DNA from: Lysobacteraceae bacterium PS02065
Lineage (GTDB): Bacteria; Pseudomonadota; Gammaproteobacteria; Xanthomonadales; Rhodanobacteraceae
Length of the DNA stretch: 64,000 bases
Assembly: GCA_029959555.1 (NCBI GenBank)
Contig: JASCPI010000017.1
Coordinates: 1-64,000, forward strand
Direction: 5' to 3'
A model generated the notes under the pieces. The model was given only the letters and a program-made list of their open reading frames with translations. It made no database searches and was not told where the DNA came from. Positions 45,067 through 55,408 of this stretch are shown here, in pieces. A program made the position numbers and the translations under genes. The stretch's first letter is position 1. Each line of letters starts with the position of its first letter.

Positions 45067-46377
45067 TCAGGGCGCCGTCGCGATGCCGCCCTGCTTGTAC
45101 ACGACGCCGTTCTTCATCACGAACGCGACCTTCTCCATGATCGCGATGTCGCGAACCGGATCGCCCGCGACGGCGACGATGTCGGCGTATGCGCCCGGAC
45201 GCAGGTGGCCGATGTCGTCGCCCTGGTCGAGCAGTTCGGCCGCGCGCACCGTTGCGGCCTGCAGGGCCACGTTCGCGGGCATGCCGGCATCGACCATGAG
45301 CACGAACTCGTGCGCGTTGCCGCCGTGCGGGTACACCGACGAATCGGTGCCGAACGCGATCTTCACGCCGGCCTTGTAGGCCTTCGCGAACGTCGCGCTG
45401 ATCTGCGGACCGATCGCGAGCGCCTTCGGGCGCACGATCTCGGGGTAGTAGCCCGGCGTCTTCGCCTTGTCGGCCACGAACGCGCCCGCGCTCAGCGTCG
45501 GTACGTACCAGGTGCCGTGCTTCTTCATGAGCGCCATCGTGGCGTCGCTCATGTAGGTGCCGTGCTCGATCGAATCGACGCCGCCGAGGATCGCGCGGCG
45601 CATGCCCTCGTCGCCGTGCGCGTGCGCGGCAACGCGCAGGCCGTAGTCCTTCGCGGTCGAGGTGATCGCCTGGATCTCCTCGATCGTGAACTGCGGGTTC
45701 TGGCCGTTCTTCGCGTACGACAGCACGCCGCCGGTCGAGGTGATCTTGATCAGGTCGGCGCCGTCCTTGTAGCGCTGGCGCACGGCCTTGCGTGCATCGT
45801 CGACGCTGTTGACCACGCCTTCCTTCGGGCCAGGGTCGCCGGTCAGTTCCCAGTTGCGGCCGTTGGTGGGGTCGGCGTGGCCGCCCGTCGTCGCGATCGA
45901 CTTGCCGGCCGTGAAGATGCGCGGCCCGGCGACGTAGCCCTGGTCGATCGCGTTGCGCAGCGCGATCGACACGTTGCCCGCGTCGCCGAGGTTGCGGACC
46001 GTGGTGAAGCCGGCGAGCAGCGTGCGGCGCGCGTAGGTCGTGCCGCGCAGCGCGTAGTCGGCCGGATTGAGGCGGAAGCCCTCCTCGTAGCCGCGCGGGC
46101 TGGTTTCCGAGGTGATGTGCGTGTGCATGTCGACGAGGCCGGGCAGGCAGGTGTGGCCGGCGAGGTCGATGACGGTCGCGCCGGCCGGCGACGTGCGGCC
46201 GGCTTCGATCGCCTTGATGCGACCGCCCTCGACGACGATCGTGATCGCGGCGGTCAGCTTGCCGGTCGAGGCGTCGAACGCGTCGGCGCATTGCAGGGCG
46301 ACACGAGCGTCCTCGGCGACGGCGAACGACGGAAGGCACAGGGCCGCGCACAACGCGGTCGCGGTGGAAAGGCGCAT
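45067..46377 (-). CDS. exported metal-dependent amidohydrolase
   Basis: 436 residues with signal peptide [21 protein letters not shown]. The TIM-barrel amidohydrolase signature is complete: His85 and His87 (DMHTHI), a lysine in LIKITSTGG, metal-binding histidines in AAHAHGDEG and IEHGTYM, and a catalytic Asp in FGTDSSVYP. The family includes imidazolonepropionase-like and Xaa-Pro or Xaa-Arg dipeptidases; the exported ones most often act on dipeptides or cyclic amides. The start has GGGGA 8 nt upstream. It is divergent from the kinase gene at 46541 with 163 bases between, which must contain both promoters. Confidence 0.9.
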   Translation of the reverse strand: MRLSTATALCAALCLPSFAVAEDARVALQCADAFDASTGKLTAAITIVVEGGRIKAIEAGRTSPAGATVIDLAGHTCLPGLVDMHTHITSETSPRGYEEGFRLNPADYALRGTTYARRTLLAGFTTVRNLGDAGNVSIALRNAIDQGYVAGPRIFTAGKSIATTGGHADPTNGRNWELTGDPGPKEGVVNSVDDARKAVRQRYKDGADLIKITSTGGVLSYAKNGQNPQFTIEEIQAITSTAKDYGLRVAAHAHGDEGMRRAILGGVDSIEHGTYMSDATMALMKKHGTWYVPTLSAGAFVADKAKTPGYYPEIVRPKALAIGPQISATFAKAYKAGVKIAFGTDSSVYPHGGNAHEFVLMVDAGMPANVALQAATVRAAELLDQGDDIGHLRPGAYADIVAVAGDPVRDIAIMEKVAFVMKNGVVYKQGGIATAP

Positions 46378-46540
46378 GATCGATGTCCCCGGTGGATGTC
46401 CGGCCGATGGTAGCCGGTCGGTGGCACCGCGAGGGCAGCGATGACGTGGAAAGGGCGGAGGCGCGCGGTCACGATCGGCCATCCCCGCTGGCGGGTGTGC
46501 AGCGGCGGCCCTGGAGTCGGCTGCGGCGGAGGGAGGTGCG

Positions 46541-49500
46541 ATGGTGGATGCGACGGATTCCGGGTCCGGTGCCCACGGCGGTGGGGGCGAAACGTCACCC
46601 GTCGACGACCTGGGTAGCGAGAAGGCGCGATGGAAACGCGTGGGCGAATGCTTCGACGCGATCGTAGAGCTCGAGGGGGCTGCACGTGACGCCGCCCTGG
46701 CGGACATCGCGGACGCGCGCGTGCGCGACGAGGTGCGGCGTCTGCTCGCCGGCGATGCGGCGCTCGAGAACGGTGCGCGTGATCCGGTCGCCGATCCGGT
46801 CGCGTTCGCGATGGCCGGCGAACGGTCGCCGGATGCGCACGCGGGTGTGCTGGTCGGCCCTTGGCGCATCCAGCGCGAACTCGGACGCGGCGGCATGGGT
46901 GTCGTGTACCTCGCGGAGCGCGCCGACGGGCAGTACGAGCAGCGCGCGGCGCTCAAGCTGGTGCGTGCCACCGGGGACGCCGCGGCGCTGCGACGGCGTT
47001 TCCTGCGCGAGCGCCAGATCCTCGCGCGGCTCGAGCATCCCCACATCGCACGCCTGCTCGATGGAGGGGTCAGCGCGGCGGGCGAACCCTGGTTCGCGCT
47101 CGAGTACATCGACGGCGAACCGCTGACGACGTTCGTCGCGCGGCATCCGGTCGACCTGCGCCAGCGCCTTTACCTGTTCCTCGACGTCTGTGCAGCCGTG
47201 CAGGTCGCGCACCGTCAGTTGGTCGTGCATTGCGACATCAAGCCGTCGAACGTGCTGGTCGACGCCGAAGGCCGGGTCAAACTGCTCGACTTCGGCATCG
47301 CCAACGTGCTCGCGGGCGAGGATCCCGGTGCGGCGGAGACGCAGATGCGCGCGCTGACGCCGGCCTACGCCGCGCCGGAACAGCTGCGCGGCGAGGCGGT
47401 CACGACCGCCACCGATATCTATGCGCTCGGTGCCATGCTCCACGAGCTGCTGACCGGCGTGCGTGCGCACGCCCTCAAGGCCGACGCGTCGTTGCCCGAG
47501 CGCCTCGCGGCCATGGGCGACGCGCGGCGCGCGTTGCCGAGTCGGGTGGTCGAGCGCACGACCGGACATGGGGCGGCGCCGGGCGAGGGCCTCGCCGGAC
47601 TGCCCGCGCGACTGCTGCGCGGCGACCTCGATGTCATCACCTCGACGGCACTGCAGGCCGATCCGGAGCGTCGCTACCCGAGCGTGGACGCGCTGGCCGA
47701 CGACGTGCGCCGTCATCTCGCCGGCGCACCGATCGCCGCGCGGCCGCCGAGCGTGCGCTACCGCATGGGCAAGTTCGTGGGCCGGCACCGCGCCGGCGTC
47801 GCGCTCGCCGTGGTCGCGCTGCTGGCGCTGCTCGGTGCCCTCGGCATGGCGCTCGTGCAGGCCGGACGCGCGCGCGAACAGGCCGACGAGGCGCGTCGCG
47901 CAGCTGCACTTGCGCTCGAGCAGGGCGAGCGTGCCGAAGCGGTACGGCGCATCCTGGTCGGCGTGTTCGAGCAGGCCGCGCCGGATGCCCACGACGGACA
48001 ACCGATCACGGCGCGGCAACTGCTCGAACAGGGCGAGCGCCAGATCGAACGTGCGATCGCCGCGCAGCCCGCCGTCGAGGCCGACGCCGCGACGTTGATC
48101 GCGGAACTCTACGTGCAGATCGGCGTGTTCGATCGTGCCGAAATCCTGCTGAAACGCGCCCTCGAAGCGACCGACGATCCACGCGTACCCGACGACGTCA
48201 AGGCGCGCGTGCTCGTCGGTATCGCGGCGATCCTCGACGAGAAGGGGCAGTCCGACGATGCGATCGAGCACGCCCGGCGTGGGCTCGGCATGCTCGGCGA
48301 CAGCGGTCGTGTCGTCGCGCCGACCGTGGCCAAGGCGCATTACGTCATCGCGCACAGCCTCGTCGCGTCGGGACGACATGCCGAAGCGGAGCCGATGCTG
48401 CGCGTGTCGATCGATCGCGATCGCGCCGCACTGGGCCCCCACAGCGATGCGGTCGCGGACAGCCTCGTCCAGCTCGGCAACGTCTACGGCGCGACCGAAC
48501 GCTTCGACGAATCGGAAGCGGCGTTCCGCGAGGCGATCGCGATCTTCACGCAGACCTATGGCGAGGACAGCTATCACGTCGCGCATGTCCTCAACGAGCT
48601 CAGCAACATGCTGCAGGACAAGCCCGATCTCGCCGGCGCCGAGGCGGCACTGCGCGAATCGTTGGCGATCCGGCTGCGTACCGTCGGTCCGGACCACCGG
48701 GATACGTTGATCGTGGGGCACAACCTGCTCGTGCTCCTGGAGGCCGAGGGGCGCATCCGCGAAGCCTTGCCTCAACGCATCGAGGCCGTTGCGCGGTTGC
48801 GCACGAGCGGCAAGGTGCACGCGCGCGATCTCGGATCGTTCTGGCTGGCGCTCGGGCGGGACCAGCGCGACGTGGGCGATCTGGCGTCGGCGGAAGCGAG
48901 CCTGCGCGAGGCGGTCACCTTGTCCTCGGGATCGCTCGGCGAGGACAGTGATGCGGCGATTTCGGCATGGCGCAGCCTGGGGCAGACGTTGACGCTCGCC
49001 ACACGCTTCGATGATGCAGACCTCGCGTTGCAGCGCGCACATGCGCTGCAGAACGGGCGCGAGCCGCCCGACATCACGCGTCTCGTGGCGGTCGACGTCG
49101 ACCTCGCCAACCTCGATCGCCTGCGTGGCCGTCTGCGCGAGGCACTCGCGCGGATCGAGGCGGCGGCCAGCGCACTCACGGCATCGGGGCGCGCGCCTTC
49201 GAGCCTCACGCCATCGGTGTTCGTCGCGCTCGCCGAGGCGAGGCTCGCGACGGGTGACGCGGGCGGGGCGCTCGCTGCCGCGGACGAGGCGTTGGCCGCG
49301 GCGCGTGACTCGCTGCCTCCATCGCATCACCAGCTCGCATCACCCCTGCTCGCACTCGCGCGCGTCCACCTCGCTCGCGGCGAGCCCGCGCAAGCTCTGG
49401 TGTCGCTGGAGGAGGCATCGCGCCTGCGCGCGAATGTGCAGCACGAGGGCGACGTTCGCGTCGTCGAGATCGATGTCGAACGCGTGCGTGCGCTGGGGGC

Positions 49501-49636
49501 GCTCGGCAGGCACGACGACGGGGAGGTGCTGCGCTCCGCCGTGTCGCCGAGGATCGCGGCGCTTCCCGGTGTGCGTGCGGCCATGCTGCGGTCGCGGTTG
49601 GAGCAGCCGGTCCCGAAGCCGCTTTCCGGAGGTTGA
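46541..49636 (+). CDS. transmembrane Ser/Thr protein kinase with TPR-like repeats, non-RD type
   Basis: 1031 residues. An N-terminal segment (1-105) is followed by a Hanks-type kinase domain: glycine loop GRGGMG 115-120, Lys139, Glu157, catalytic loop HCDIKPSN with His230, Cys231 and Asp232, and DFG 250-252, then PAYAAPEQ. The Arg before the catalytic Asp is replaced by Cys. A membrane segment lies at about 417-440, and about 450-1031 is made of TPR-like helical repeats. All other catalytic residues are intact. ATG 46541 has a strong GGAGGT site. No sigma factor gene is next to it, unlike the related kinase at 20840. Confidence 0.92.
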   Translation: MVDATDSGSGAHGGGGETSPVDDLGSEKARWKRVGECFDAIVELEGAARDAALADIADARVRDEVRRLLAGDAALENGARDPVADPVAFAMAGERSPDAHAGVLVGPWRIQRELGRGGMGVVYLAERADGQYEQRAALKLVRATGDAAALRRRFLRERQILARLEHPHIARLLDGGVSAAGEPWFALEYIDGEPLTTFVARHPVDLRQRLYLFLDVCAAVQVAHRQLVVHCDIKPSNVLVDAEGRVKLLDFGIANVLAGEDPGAAETQMRALTPAYAAPEQLRGEAVTTATDIYALGAMLHELLTGVRAHALKADASLPERLAAMGDARRALPSRVVERTTGHGAAPGEGLAGLPARLLRGDLDVITSTALQADPERRYPSVDALADDVRRHLAGAPIAARPPSVRYRMGKFVGRHRAGVALAVVALLALLGALGMALVQAGRAREQADEARRAAALALEQGERAEAVRRILVGVFEQAAPDAHDGQPITARQLLEQGERQIERAIAAQPAVEADAATLIAELYVQIGVFDRAEILLKRALEATDDPRVPDDVKARVLVGIAAILDEKGQSDDAIEHARRGLGMLGDSGRVVAPTVAKAHYVIAHSLVASGRHAEAEPMLRVSIDRDRAALGPHSDAVADSLVQLGNVYGATERFDESEAAFREAIAIFTQTYGEDSYHVAHVLNELSNMLQDKPDLAGAEAALRESLAIRLRTVGPDHRDTLIVGHNLLVLLEAEGRIREALPQRIEAVARLRTSGKVHARDLGSFWLALGRDQRDVGDLASAEASLREAVTLSSGSLGEDSDAAISAWRSLGQTLTLATRFDDADLALQRAHALQNGREPPDITRLVAVDVDLANLDRLRGRLREALARIEAAASALTASGRAPSSLTPSVFVALAEARLATGDAGGALAAADEALAAARDSLPPSHHQLASPLLALARVHLARGEPAQALVSLEEASRLRANVQHEGDVRVVEIDVERVRALGALGRHDDGEVLRSAVSPRIAALPGVRAAMLRSRLEQPVPKPLSGG

Positions 49637-49658
49637 GGCCGATCCGGCCTGATGTTCC

Positions 49659-49683
49659 GGGTCGTCGCGTCATACGACGACCC
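49659..49683. terminator. 9-bp stem-loop between convergent genes
   Basis: GGGTCGTCG (49659-49667) pairs perfectly with CGACGACCC (49675-49683) around a 7-base loop. It lies between the stop of the kinase gene and the stop of the minus-strand glycosyltransferase gene, a natural place for a shared terminator, but there is no T-run on either side. Confidence 0.45.
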
Positions 49684-49706
49684 CTGCGAAGCCGTTGCGC
49701 GGGCCC

Positions 49707-50543
49707 TCAGCGCCTTTCGAGCCAGCGCCTCTCGAGGTGCTTGGCCACGCGCAGGTGGCGGAAGATCGCGTAGTTCATCGCGGTGACGTAGCCGAGGCCG
49801 CCGCGCAGCGCGTGCCGGCGGATCACGAAGGCCTTGAGGAAGGCGAGCGGGAACTCGGTGGCGAGACGCCATGCGGGCAGGGCACGGCCGCCGGCCTCGA
49901 GATCGAGAACGAGCGCATCGGAGTAGCGGTTGAATTTGTCGATCTGGCGTGCCGTATCGCGAAAGCTGTGGTGATGCACGCGGCCCGCGAGGCGTCGCGT
50001 CGTCACGCCCGGCACGAGTTCGACGCCGTCATGGACGGTCGAGGCACGGAAGCGACCGACGTCGGCGTGATAGAGCCGCACGTAGTCGTGGCACGGTGCG
50101 AACATGCGTGGGCGGGTTTCGCCGGGCAGCACCTCGACGATGCGCATGCGATACGCCGCGGGCGCCGGCGGGCCGTCGCGGAACAGCGCACGCAGTTCGC
50201 ATGCGAGCGTCGCGCCGACGACTTCGTCGGCGTCGAGGTTGAGTCGCCAGGCATGGCGGCACAGCGATTCCGCGTGACGCTTCTGGTGGCCGTAGCCCTG
50301 CCAGGCGCGATGCACGACGCGTGCGCCGAACGCCGCGGCGATGTCCGTGGTGCCGTCGGTCGATCCGGAATCGAGCACGACGATCTCGTCGACCAGGTCG
50401 ACGACCGAGGCGAGCGTCGCGCCGATGCGCTCGGCTTCATTGCAGGCGACGATGAAGACCGACAGCGGAAGGCGTACGGAAGCGTGTTGCGAGGCCGGCA
50501 GTCCCGCTGTCCGCGAAAATGTTCCACACGATGATGCGGACAC
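49707..50543 (-). CDS. family 2 glycosyltransferase (WaaE/KdtX-like)
   Basis: About 278 residues. The GT-A domain starts LPLSVFIVACNEAERIGATL, with DSGSTDGTTDIAAAFG and the metal-binding acidic motif NLDADEVV, then RMFAPCHDYVRLYHAD and a C-terminal region with basic/aromatic helices (VTAMNYAIFRHLRVAKHLERRWLERR) likely to touch the membrane. The layout is that of lipopolysaccharide core glucosyltransferases of the WaaE/KdtX group. The start is uncertain: GTG 50543 or 50546 or ATG 50591 are in frame, none has a good ribosome site, and the residues before LPLSVF do not look conserved. It is on the minus strand after the unrelated gene at 50768. Confidence 0.82.
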   Translation of the reverse strand: MSASSCGTFSRTAGLPASQHASVRLPLSVFIVACNEAERIGATLASVVDLVDEIVVLDSGSTDGTTDIAAAFGARVVHRAWQGYGHQKRHAESLCRHAWRLNLDADEVVGATLACELRALFRDGPPAPAAYRMRIVEVLPGETRPRMFAPCHDYVRLYHADVGRFRASTVHDGVELVPGVTTRRLAGRVHHHSFRDTARQIDKFNRYSDALVLDLEAGGRALPAWRLATEFPLAFLKAFVIRRHALRGGLGYVTAMNYAIFRHLRVAKHLERRWLERR

Positions 50544-50767
50544 CACGTCGGGGCGTGGACGGCGCGTGGAAACTCCGTTCGTGTCCGGCATCGACCATCC
50601 ATGCGCGACCGCGCCGCGGCGTGCGCGGGCGGCTCGGTTCGAAATCGCGGGACCTCGTCGAGAACGCCTCGTCGAGGGGCGACGACATGGACACGGGGCT
50701 TCACGGAAAGTTTCGCTTTCGCGCGAACGATCGCGCGTCACGCGATACCGCTGTTGCCCGGTGCGCT

Positions 50768-51937
50768 TCAGCGCCGCGCTTTCGCCCACGCCTTGAACGC
50801 GGGCTCGTCGGCGAGCCAGCGGTACTCGTCGAGCGCGATCAGCTTGGCGGGCTCGAAACGCGTGCCGAACTGGCGCTCGTAGCCTTCCAGCGTGCGCAGC
50901 ACGAGTCCCGCGTCGCGCGCGCCGTGGCCGACGGTGACGAGCATCCACCACGCGTTCTCGACATCGGGTTCGATCTCGATGCTGCGCGAGCAGAAACGAC
51001 CGGCGTCGTCGTAGGCCTTCAAGGTGTTGGCGCTGATGCACTTGAGCAGGTTGGTCGCGCCATCCTCGACGACGCCGCGCTCGAACGCCTCGACCGTGCG
51101 GATCACCTGCGCGTGGCGATCCTCGAAGAAGTAATGGTCGATCAGCATGAACTGCAGGCCCGGCGCGTCCGCGTGATGCGCGGCGATGTGCTGCAGGCTC
51201 GCGCGGTAGCGCGCGTCGTCGAGCTGCGAGGCGAGGTTGACGCGCAGCGCGGCCCAGTCCTTCGTCGCCTTGTAGGCCTCGGGCATGCGCGCGAGCGTCG
51301 TGTAGGCGCCGTCGAAGTCCATTGCCGCCATCTGTTTCGCCAGCGCCTGCGTCGTGGCCAGGGTGGCCTCGTCGACGCGCGTGATGCCGAAGGCGCGCGC
51401 GATCGCACCGCGGTCCTGGATCATCGCGAGGCTCAGGCGGCGCATCACGTCGCTCGTGCGGGCGCCCTGCGAGTGTGCGGTCCAGCCGACGATGCGTCCC
51501 TTCGCGTCGAGCTCGAACGCAAGGTACTCCATGCCGGCCGGGTCGCCTTCGGCATCGGACATGTCGATGCGCACGATCTGAACGCTGCCGCCGGCCGTCG
51601 CCGTCGAGCGGACCAGTCGCGCCTTGCCGTGGTTGAGCTCGACGCGCGCGAGCATCGTCTCGGCCATGCGCTGTTTCGCGCCGGTCATGCCCTTGATGAA
51701 GCCGCGTCGCGTGGTGTTGTCGAGGTCGAGCCCCGTGGCCGTGCGGGCGGCGAGGGCGTCGATGTCGATGCGCGCGGCGAAAGCGGCGCCGTCGCGGCGG
51801 TCGATGATGTCGGCGAGCCAGAGGCCGTGCTTGTTCTCGGCGGTCATCGGCACCGCGGGAGCGGCGGCGAGCGACGGCGCCGACACGGCCGGCACGAGCA
51901 GCAGGGCGAGGCCCAACAGGGCAATCCGCAGGTCCAT
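50768..51937 (-). CDS. exported protein of unknown function
   Basis: 389 residues with signal peptide MDLRIALLGLALLLVPAVSAPSLA. The first part of the mature protein (about 30-170) has a mixed alpha/beta pattern with DIDALAARTATGLD and YLAFELDAKGRIVGW; the second (about 180-389) is helical with repeats such as WAALRVNLASQLDD and HADAPGLQFMLIDHYFFED, suggesting tetratricopeptide-like helices (ENAWWMLVTVGHGARDAGLVL). I do not recognise a family. Its upstream region carries the divergent leuS promoter. Possibly a periplasmic scaffold; function is open. Confidence 0.78.
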   Translation of the reverse strand: MDLRIALLGLALLLVPAVSAPSLAAAPAVPMTAENKHGLWLADIIDRRDGAAFAARIDIDALAARTATGLDLDNTTRRGFIKGMTGAKQRMAETMLARVELNHGKARLVRSTATAGGSVQIVRIDMSDAEGDPAGMEYLAFELDAKGRIVGWTAHSQGARTSDVMRRLSLAMIQDRGAIARAFGITRVDEATLATTQALAKQMAAMDFDGAYTTLARMPEAYKATKDWAALRVNLASQLDDARYRASLQHIAAHHADAPGLQFMLIDHYFFEDRHAQVIRTVEAFERGVVEDGATNLLKCISANTLKAYDDAGRFCSRSIEIEPDVENAWWMLVTVGHGARDAGLVLRTLEGYERQFGTRFEPAKLIALDEYRWLADEPAFKAWAKARR

Positions 51938-52018
51938 GTCGGGGCACGGCTCGTCGTGATCGGGCGCGCAGCTTAGCAGCCGGCACCTGCGTCGCCTGGC
52001 GACCGCGGCCCCCGCGGC

Positions 52019-52047
52019 TTGGTCCGCGCGGGCCTCTGCGCTAGTCT
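52019..52047 (+). promoter_or_regulatory. leuS promoter
   Basis: TTGGTC (52019-52024) and TAGTCT (52042-52047) are separated by exactly 17 bases and lie 51 bases before the leuS ATG. The sequence after the -10 box (GGCGC) matches the pattern seen at other likely promoters in this window. Confidence 0.55.
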
Positions 52048-52097
52048 GGCGCACTTTTTCCAGCCCCCTGGCGCCCCTCCGGCGCAACTCCGACACC

Positions 52098-54812
52098 ATG
52101 ACGCACGAAACCTACGAGCCGCAGGCGACCGAAGCCGCCGCGCAGACCTACTGGACCACCACGCGCGCCTTCGAGGTGAAGGAAGACGACACACGCGAGA
52201 AGTTCTACTGCCTGTCGATGTTCATGTACCCGAGCGGCTCGATGCACATGGGCCACGTGCGCAACTACACGATCGGCGACGTGATCAGCCGCTACCAGCG
52301 CATGCTCGGCAGGAACGTGCTGCAGCCGATGGGCTGGGACGCGTTCGGCCTGCCGGCCGAGAACGCGGCGATCAAGAACAAGGTCGCGCCGGCGCAGTGG
52401 ACCTACGCCAACATCGACCACATGCGCGGCCAGCTCAAGCGCCTCGGTTTCGTCTATGACTGGTCGCGCGAGGTCACGACCTGTCGGCCCGAGTACTACG
52501 TGCACGAGCAGCGCATGTTCACTCGCCTCATGCGCAAGGGGCTGGCCTACCGCAAGAATTCGGTCGTCAACTGGGATCCGGTCGACCAGACCGTGCTCGC
52601 CAACGAGCAGGTCATCGACGGTCGCGGCTGGCGCTCGGGCGCCATCGTCGAGAAGCGCGAGATCCCGCAGTGGTTCCTGCGCATCACCGACTACGCGCAG
52701 CAGCTGCTCGACGGCCTCGACACGCTGCCGGGCTGGCCGGATTCGGTCAAGACCATGCAGCGCAACTGGATCGGCCGCTCGGAAGGCCTCGAGATCGCGT
52801 TCGCGGTGCCGGGTCGCGATCCGGTCACGGTGTTCACGACGCGTCCCGACACGCTCATGGGCGTGAGCTTCCTGTCCGTGGCGGCCGAGCATCCGCTCGC
52901 GCTCGAGGCCGCGAAGACGCGCCCCGAGGTCGCCGCGTTCATCGAGGAATGCCGCCGCGGCGGCACCGCCGAGGCCGACATCGAGACGCAGGAGAAGAAG
53001 GGCGTCGATACGGGCTTCGTCGCCGTGCACCCGGTCACCGGCGAGAACGTGCCCGTGTGGGTCGCCAACTTCGTGCTCATGAACTACGGCACCGGTGCGG
53101 TCATGGCCGTGCCCGCGCATGACCAGCGCGACTGGGAATTCGCGACCAAGTACGACCTGCTGATCCGCATCGTCGTCGTGCCACCCGGCGTGCGCGACGC
53201 GATCCGCGAGCTCGGCCGCGACGCGCGCGAGAACACCGACCCGATGAGCGCTGCGCTCGGCGAATCGCGCGCGATCGACGTGGTCGAGCCGGCCGGCGCG
53301 GTCGACGTGCTCGCCGAGTTCGAGAACCAGGTGATCACGGGCGGCGCGTACACCGAGTACGGCACGCTGATCAACTCGGGCGAGTACGACGGCTTCGATT
53401 TCCGCGGCGCGTTCGACGCGCTCGCGGCGCGCTTCGAGAAGGACGGCATCGGCGCGCGCCGGGTCAATTTCCGCCTGCGCGACTGGGGCGTCTCGCGCCA
53501 GCGCTACTGGGGTTGCCCGATCCCGGTGATCTACTGCCCGACCTGCGATGCGGTGCCGGTGTCCGAGGACCAGCTGCCGGTCGTGCTGCCCGAGGACGTC
53601 GCGTTCTCGGGCGTGCAGTCGCCGATCAAGGCCGACGCCGAGTGGCGCAAGTGCGTGTGCCCGCAGTGCGGCGGGTCGGCCGAGCGCGAGACCGACACGT
53701 TCGACACGTTCATGGAATCGAGCTGGTACTACGCGCGCTACGCCTCGCCCGGCGCGCCCGACATCGTCGACGGCCGCGCGAACTACTGGGCGCCGGTAGA
53801 CCAGTACATCGGCGGCATCGAGCACGCGATCCTGCACCTGCTGTACTTCCGCTTCTATCACAAGCTGCTGCGCGACGAGGGCCTGCTCGCGACCGACGAG
53901 CCCGCGACCAACCTGCTGTGCCAGGGCATGGTCGTGGCCGAGACCTACTACCGCGACACCGCCGACGGCGGCAAGGAGTGGTTCAACCCGGGCGATGTCG
54001 ACATCACGCGCGACGACAAGGGCCGCGTGGTCGGTGCTGCGCTGCGCGCCGACGGCCAGCCCGTGTCGATCGGCGGCATCGAGAAGATGTCCAAGTCCAA
54101 GAACAACGGCGTCGATCCGCAGGCGATGGTCGACAAGTACGGCGCCGACACGGTGCGCCTGTTCTCGATGTTCGCGGCGCCGCCGGACCAGTCGCTCGAG
54201 TGGAACGAGGCCGGCGTCGAAGGCATGTCGCGTTTCCTCAAGCGCCTGTGGCGCGAGCTGCACGCGCATGTCGCCCAGCCCGACCATCCGGTCGTCGACG
54301 CGGCCGCGCTGACACCCGCGCAGAAGACGCTGCGCCGCCAGGTGCACGAGACGATCGCCAAGGTCGGCGACGATTTTGGCCGCCGCCAGTCGTTCAACAC
54401 CGCGATCGCCGCACTCATGGAGCTGCTCAACGCACTCGCGAAGTTCGACGACGCGAGCGACCAGGGCCGCGCGGTGCGCCACGAGGCGTTCGAGGCGATC
54501 GTGCTGCTGCTCAACCCGATCACGCCGCACGCCTGCCATGCGCTGTGGAAGGCGCTCGGCCACGCCGAGACGCTGGTCGACGACCAGCCGTGGCCGAAGG
54601 CCGATCCGGCCGCGCTCGTGCGCGACGCGGTCACGCTCGCGGTGCAGGTCAACGGCAAGCTGCGCGGCACGATCGAGCTGCCCGTGTCGGCTTCGAAGGA
54701 GGATGCCGAGAAGGCCGCGCTGGCCGAGCCGTCGGTGGTGCCGCACCTCGAGGGCAAGCCGATCCGCAAGGTCGTCGTGGTGCCCGGCAAGATCGTCAAC
54801 ATCGTCGTCTGA
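52098..54812 (+). CDS. leuS: leucyl-tRNA synthetase
   Basis: 904 residues. Class I synthetase: HMGH at 50-53 (HIGH box), editing CP1 domain (about 220-420), KMSKS at 663-667 in [10 protein letters not shown], and an anticodon-binding and C-terminal domain ending [14 protein letters not shown]. It charges tRNA-Leu and hydrolyses mischarged products. Motifs and length are fully typical. The gene is followed by lptE as in most gammaproteobacteria. Confidence 0.98.
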   Translation: MTHETYEPQATEAAAQTYWTTTRAFEVKEDDTREKFYCLSMFMYPSGSMHMGHVRNYTIGDVISRYQRMLGRNVLQPMGWDAFGLPAENAAIKNKVAPAQWTYANIDHMRGQLKRLGFVYDWSREVTTCRPEYYVHEQRMFTRLMRKGLAYRKNSVVNWDPVDQTVLANEQVIDGRGWRSGAIVEKREIPQWFLRITDYAQQLLDGLDTLPGWPDSVKTMQRNWIGRSEGLEIAFAVPGRDPVTVFTTRPDTLMGVSFLSVAAEHPLALEAAKTRPEVAAFIEECRRGGTAEADIETQEKKGVDTGFVAVHPVTGENVPVWVANFVLMNYGTGAVMAVPAHDQRDWEFATKYDLLIRIVVVPPGVRDAIRELGRDARENTDPMSAALGESRAIDVVEPAGAVDVLAEFENQVITGGAYTEYGTLINSGEYDGFDFRGAFDALAARFEKDGIGARRVNFRLRDWGVSRQRYWGCPIPVIYCPTCDAVPVSEDQLPVVLPEDVAFSGVQSPIKADAEWRKCVCPQCGGSAERETDTFDTFMESSWYYARYASPGAPDIVDGRANYWAPVDQYIGGIEHAILHLLYFRFYHKLLRDEGLLATDEPATNLLCQGMVVAETYYRDTADGGKEWFNPGDVDITRDDKGRVVGAALRADGQPVSIGGIEKMSKSKNNGVDPQAMVDKYGADTVRLFSMFAAPPDQSLEWNEAGVEGMSRFLKRLWRELHAHVAQPDHPVVDAAALTPAQKTLRRQVHETIAKVGDDFGRRQSFNTAIAALMELLNALAKFDDASDQGRAVRHEAFEAIVLLLNPITPHACHALWKALGHAETLVDDQPWPKADPAALVRDAVTLAVQVNGKLRGTIELPVSASKEDAEKAALAEPSVVPHLEGKPIRKVVVVPGKIVNIVV

Positions 54813-54851
54813 GCCCGGGGCCGCGCGGGGACTGTCCCGCGCGGCTTCCGC

Positions 54852-54857
54852 TATGCT
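54852..54857 (+). promoter_or_regulatory. possible -10 element (TATGCT) of lptE
   Basis: TATGCTTGGCGC lies 28 bases before ATG 54885, repeating the string seen before the kinase gene at 16756. The -35 region is weak, so read-through from leuS probably also contributes. Confidence 0.4.
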
Positions 54858-54884
54858 TGGCGCTTTCCCACGCCCCGGTCGTCC

Positions 54885-55385
54885 ATGAACATGCCGCGCC
54901 TCGCCCTCGTCGCCGTCCTCGTCGTGCTGCTCGCGGCCTGCGGGTTCCGGCCGCGTGCCGAGGCGCAGTTGCCGGCGTCGATGAAGACACTGGCCATCGT
55001 GGGCGCCGATCCGGTCAGTCCGCTCGGCCGCGACCTGCGCCGTGCGCTGTCGCGCACGGGGACGGTGGTCGTCGACGGCACCCAGGCCGGTGCGGCGGTG
55101 CTGCGCATTCCGGTCAACCGCATGAACACCGACGTGCTGTCGGTCGGTGGCAACGCGCGCGCCAACGAGTACACGATGCGCTACACGGTCGAGTTCGACG
55201 TCGTCGCCGCGGGCGGTGACGTCGTCGTACCGCGCCAGGCGATCGAACTCACGCGCGAGTTCACGTTCGACGCGACCCAGGCCCTCGGCGTCGCCGCCGA
55301 ACAGGACCTGCTCACCAAGGAGCTGCAGCGCGAGATGGTGCAGGTGATCCTGCGCCGCATCGAGGCGGCCGCCGGGGCGCACTGA
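54885..55385 (+). CDS. lptE: LPS-assembly lipoprotein LptE
   Basis: 166 residues. Lipoprotein signal MNMPRLALVAVLVVLLAAC with lipobox LAAC, then GFRPRAEAQLPASMKTLAIVG, the typical start of mature LptE, and alternating strands (EYTMRYTVEFDVV, IELTREFTFD) with the C-terminal helix LLTKELQREMVQVILRRIEAA. LptE plugs the LptD barrel and is needed to insert lipopolysaccharide in the outer membrane. Its position directly after leuS is canonical. Confidence 0.95.
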   Translation: MNMPRLALVAVLVVLLAACGFRPRAEAQLPASMKTLAIVGADPVSPLGRDLRRALSRTGTVVVDGTQAGAAVLRIPVNRMNTDVLSVGGNARANEYTMRYTVEFDVVAAGGDVVVPRQAIELTREFTFDATQALGVAAEQDLLTKELQREMVQVILRRIEAAAGAH

Positions 55386-55408
55386 CGCGGCACGGCCGCG
55401 CGCGGCGC

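Noticed and set aside
50544..50767. Possible extra gene or longer glycosyltransferase start
   Set aside because: Frames are open but without ribosome sites or family similarity; I left the region non-coding apart from uncertainty in the glycosyltransferase start.
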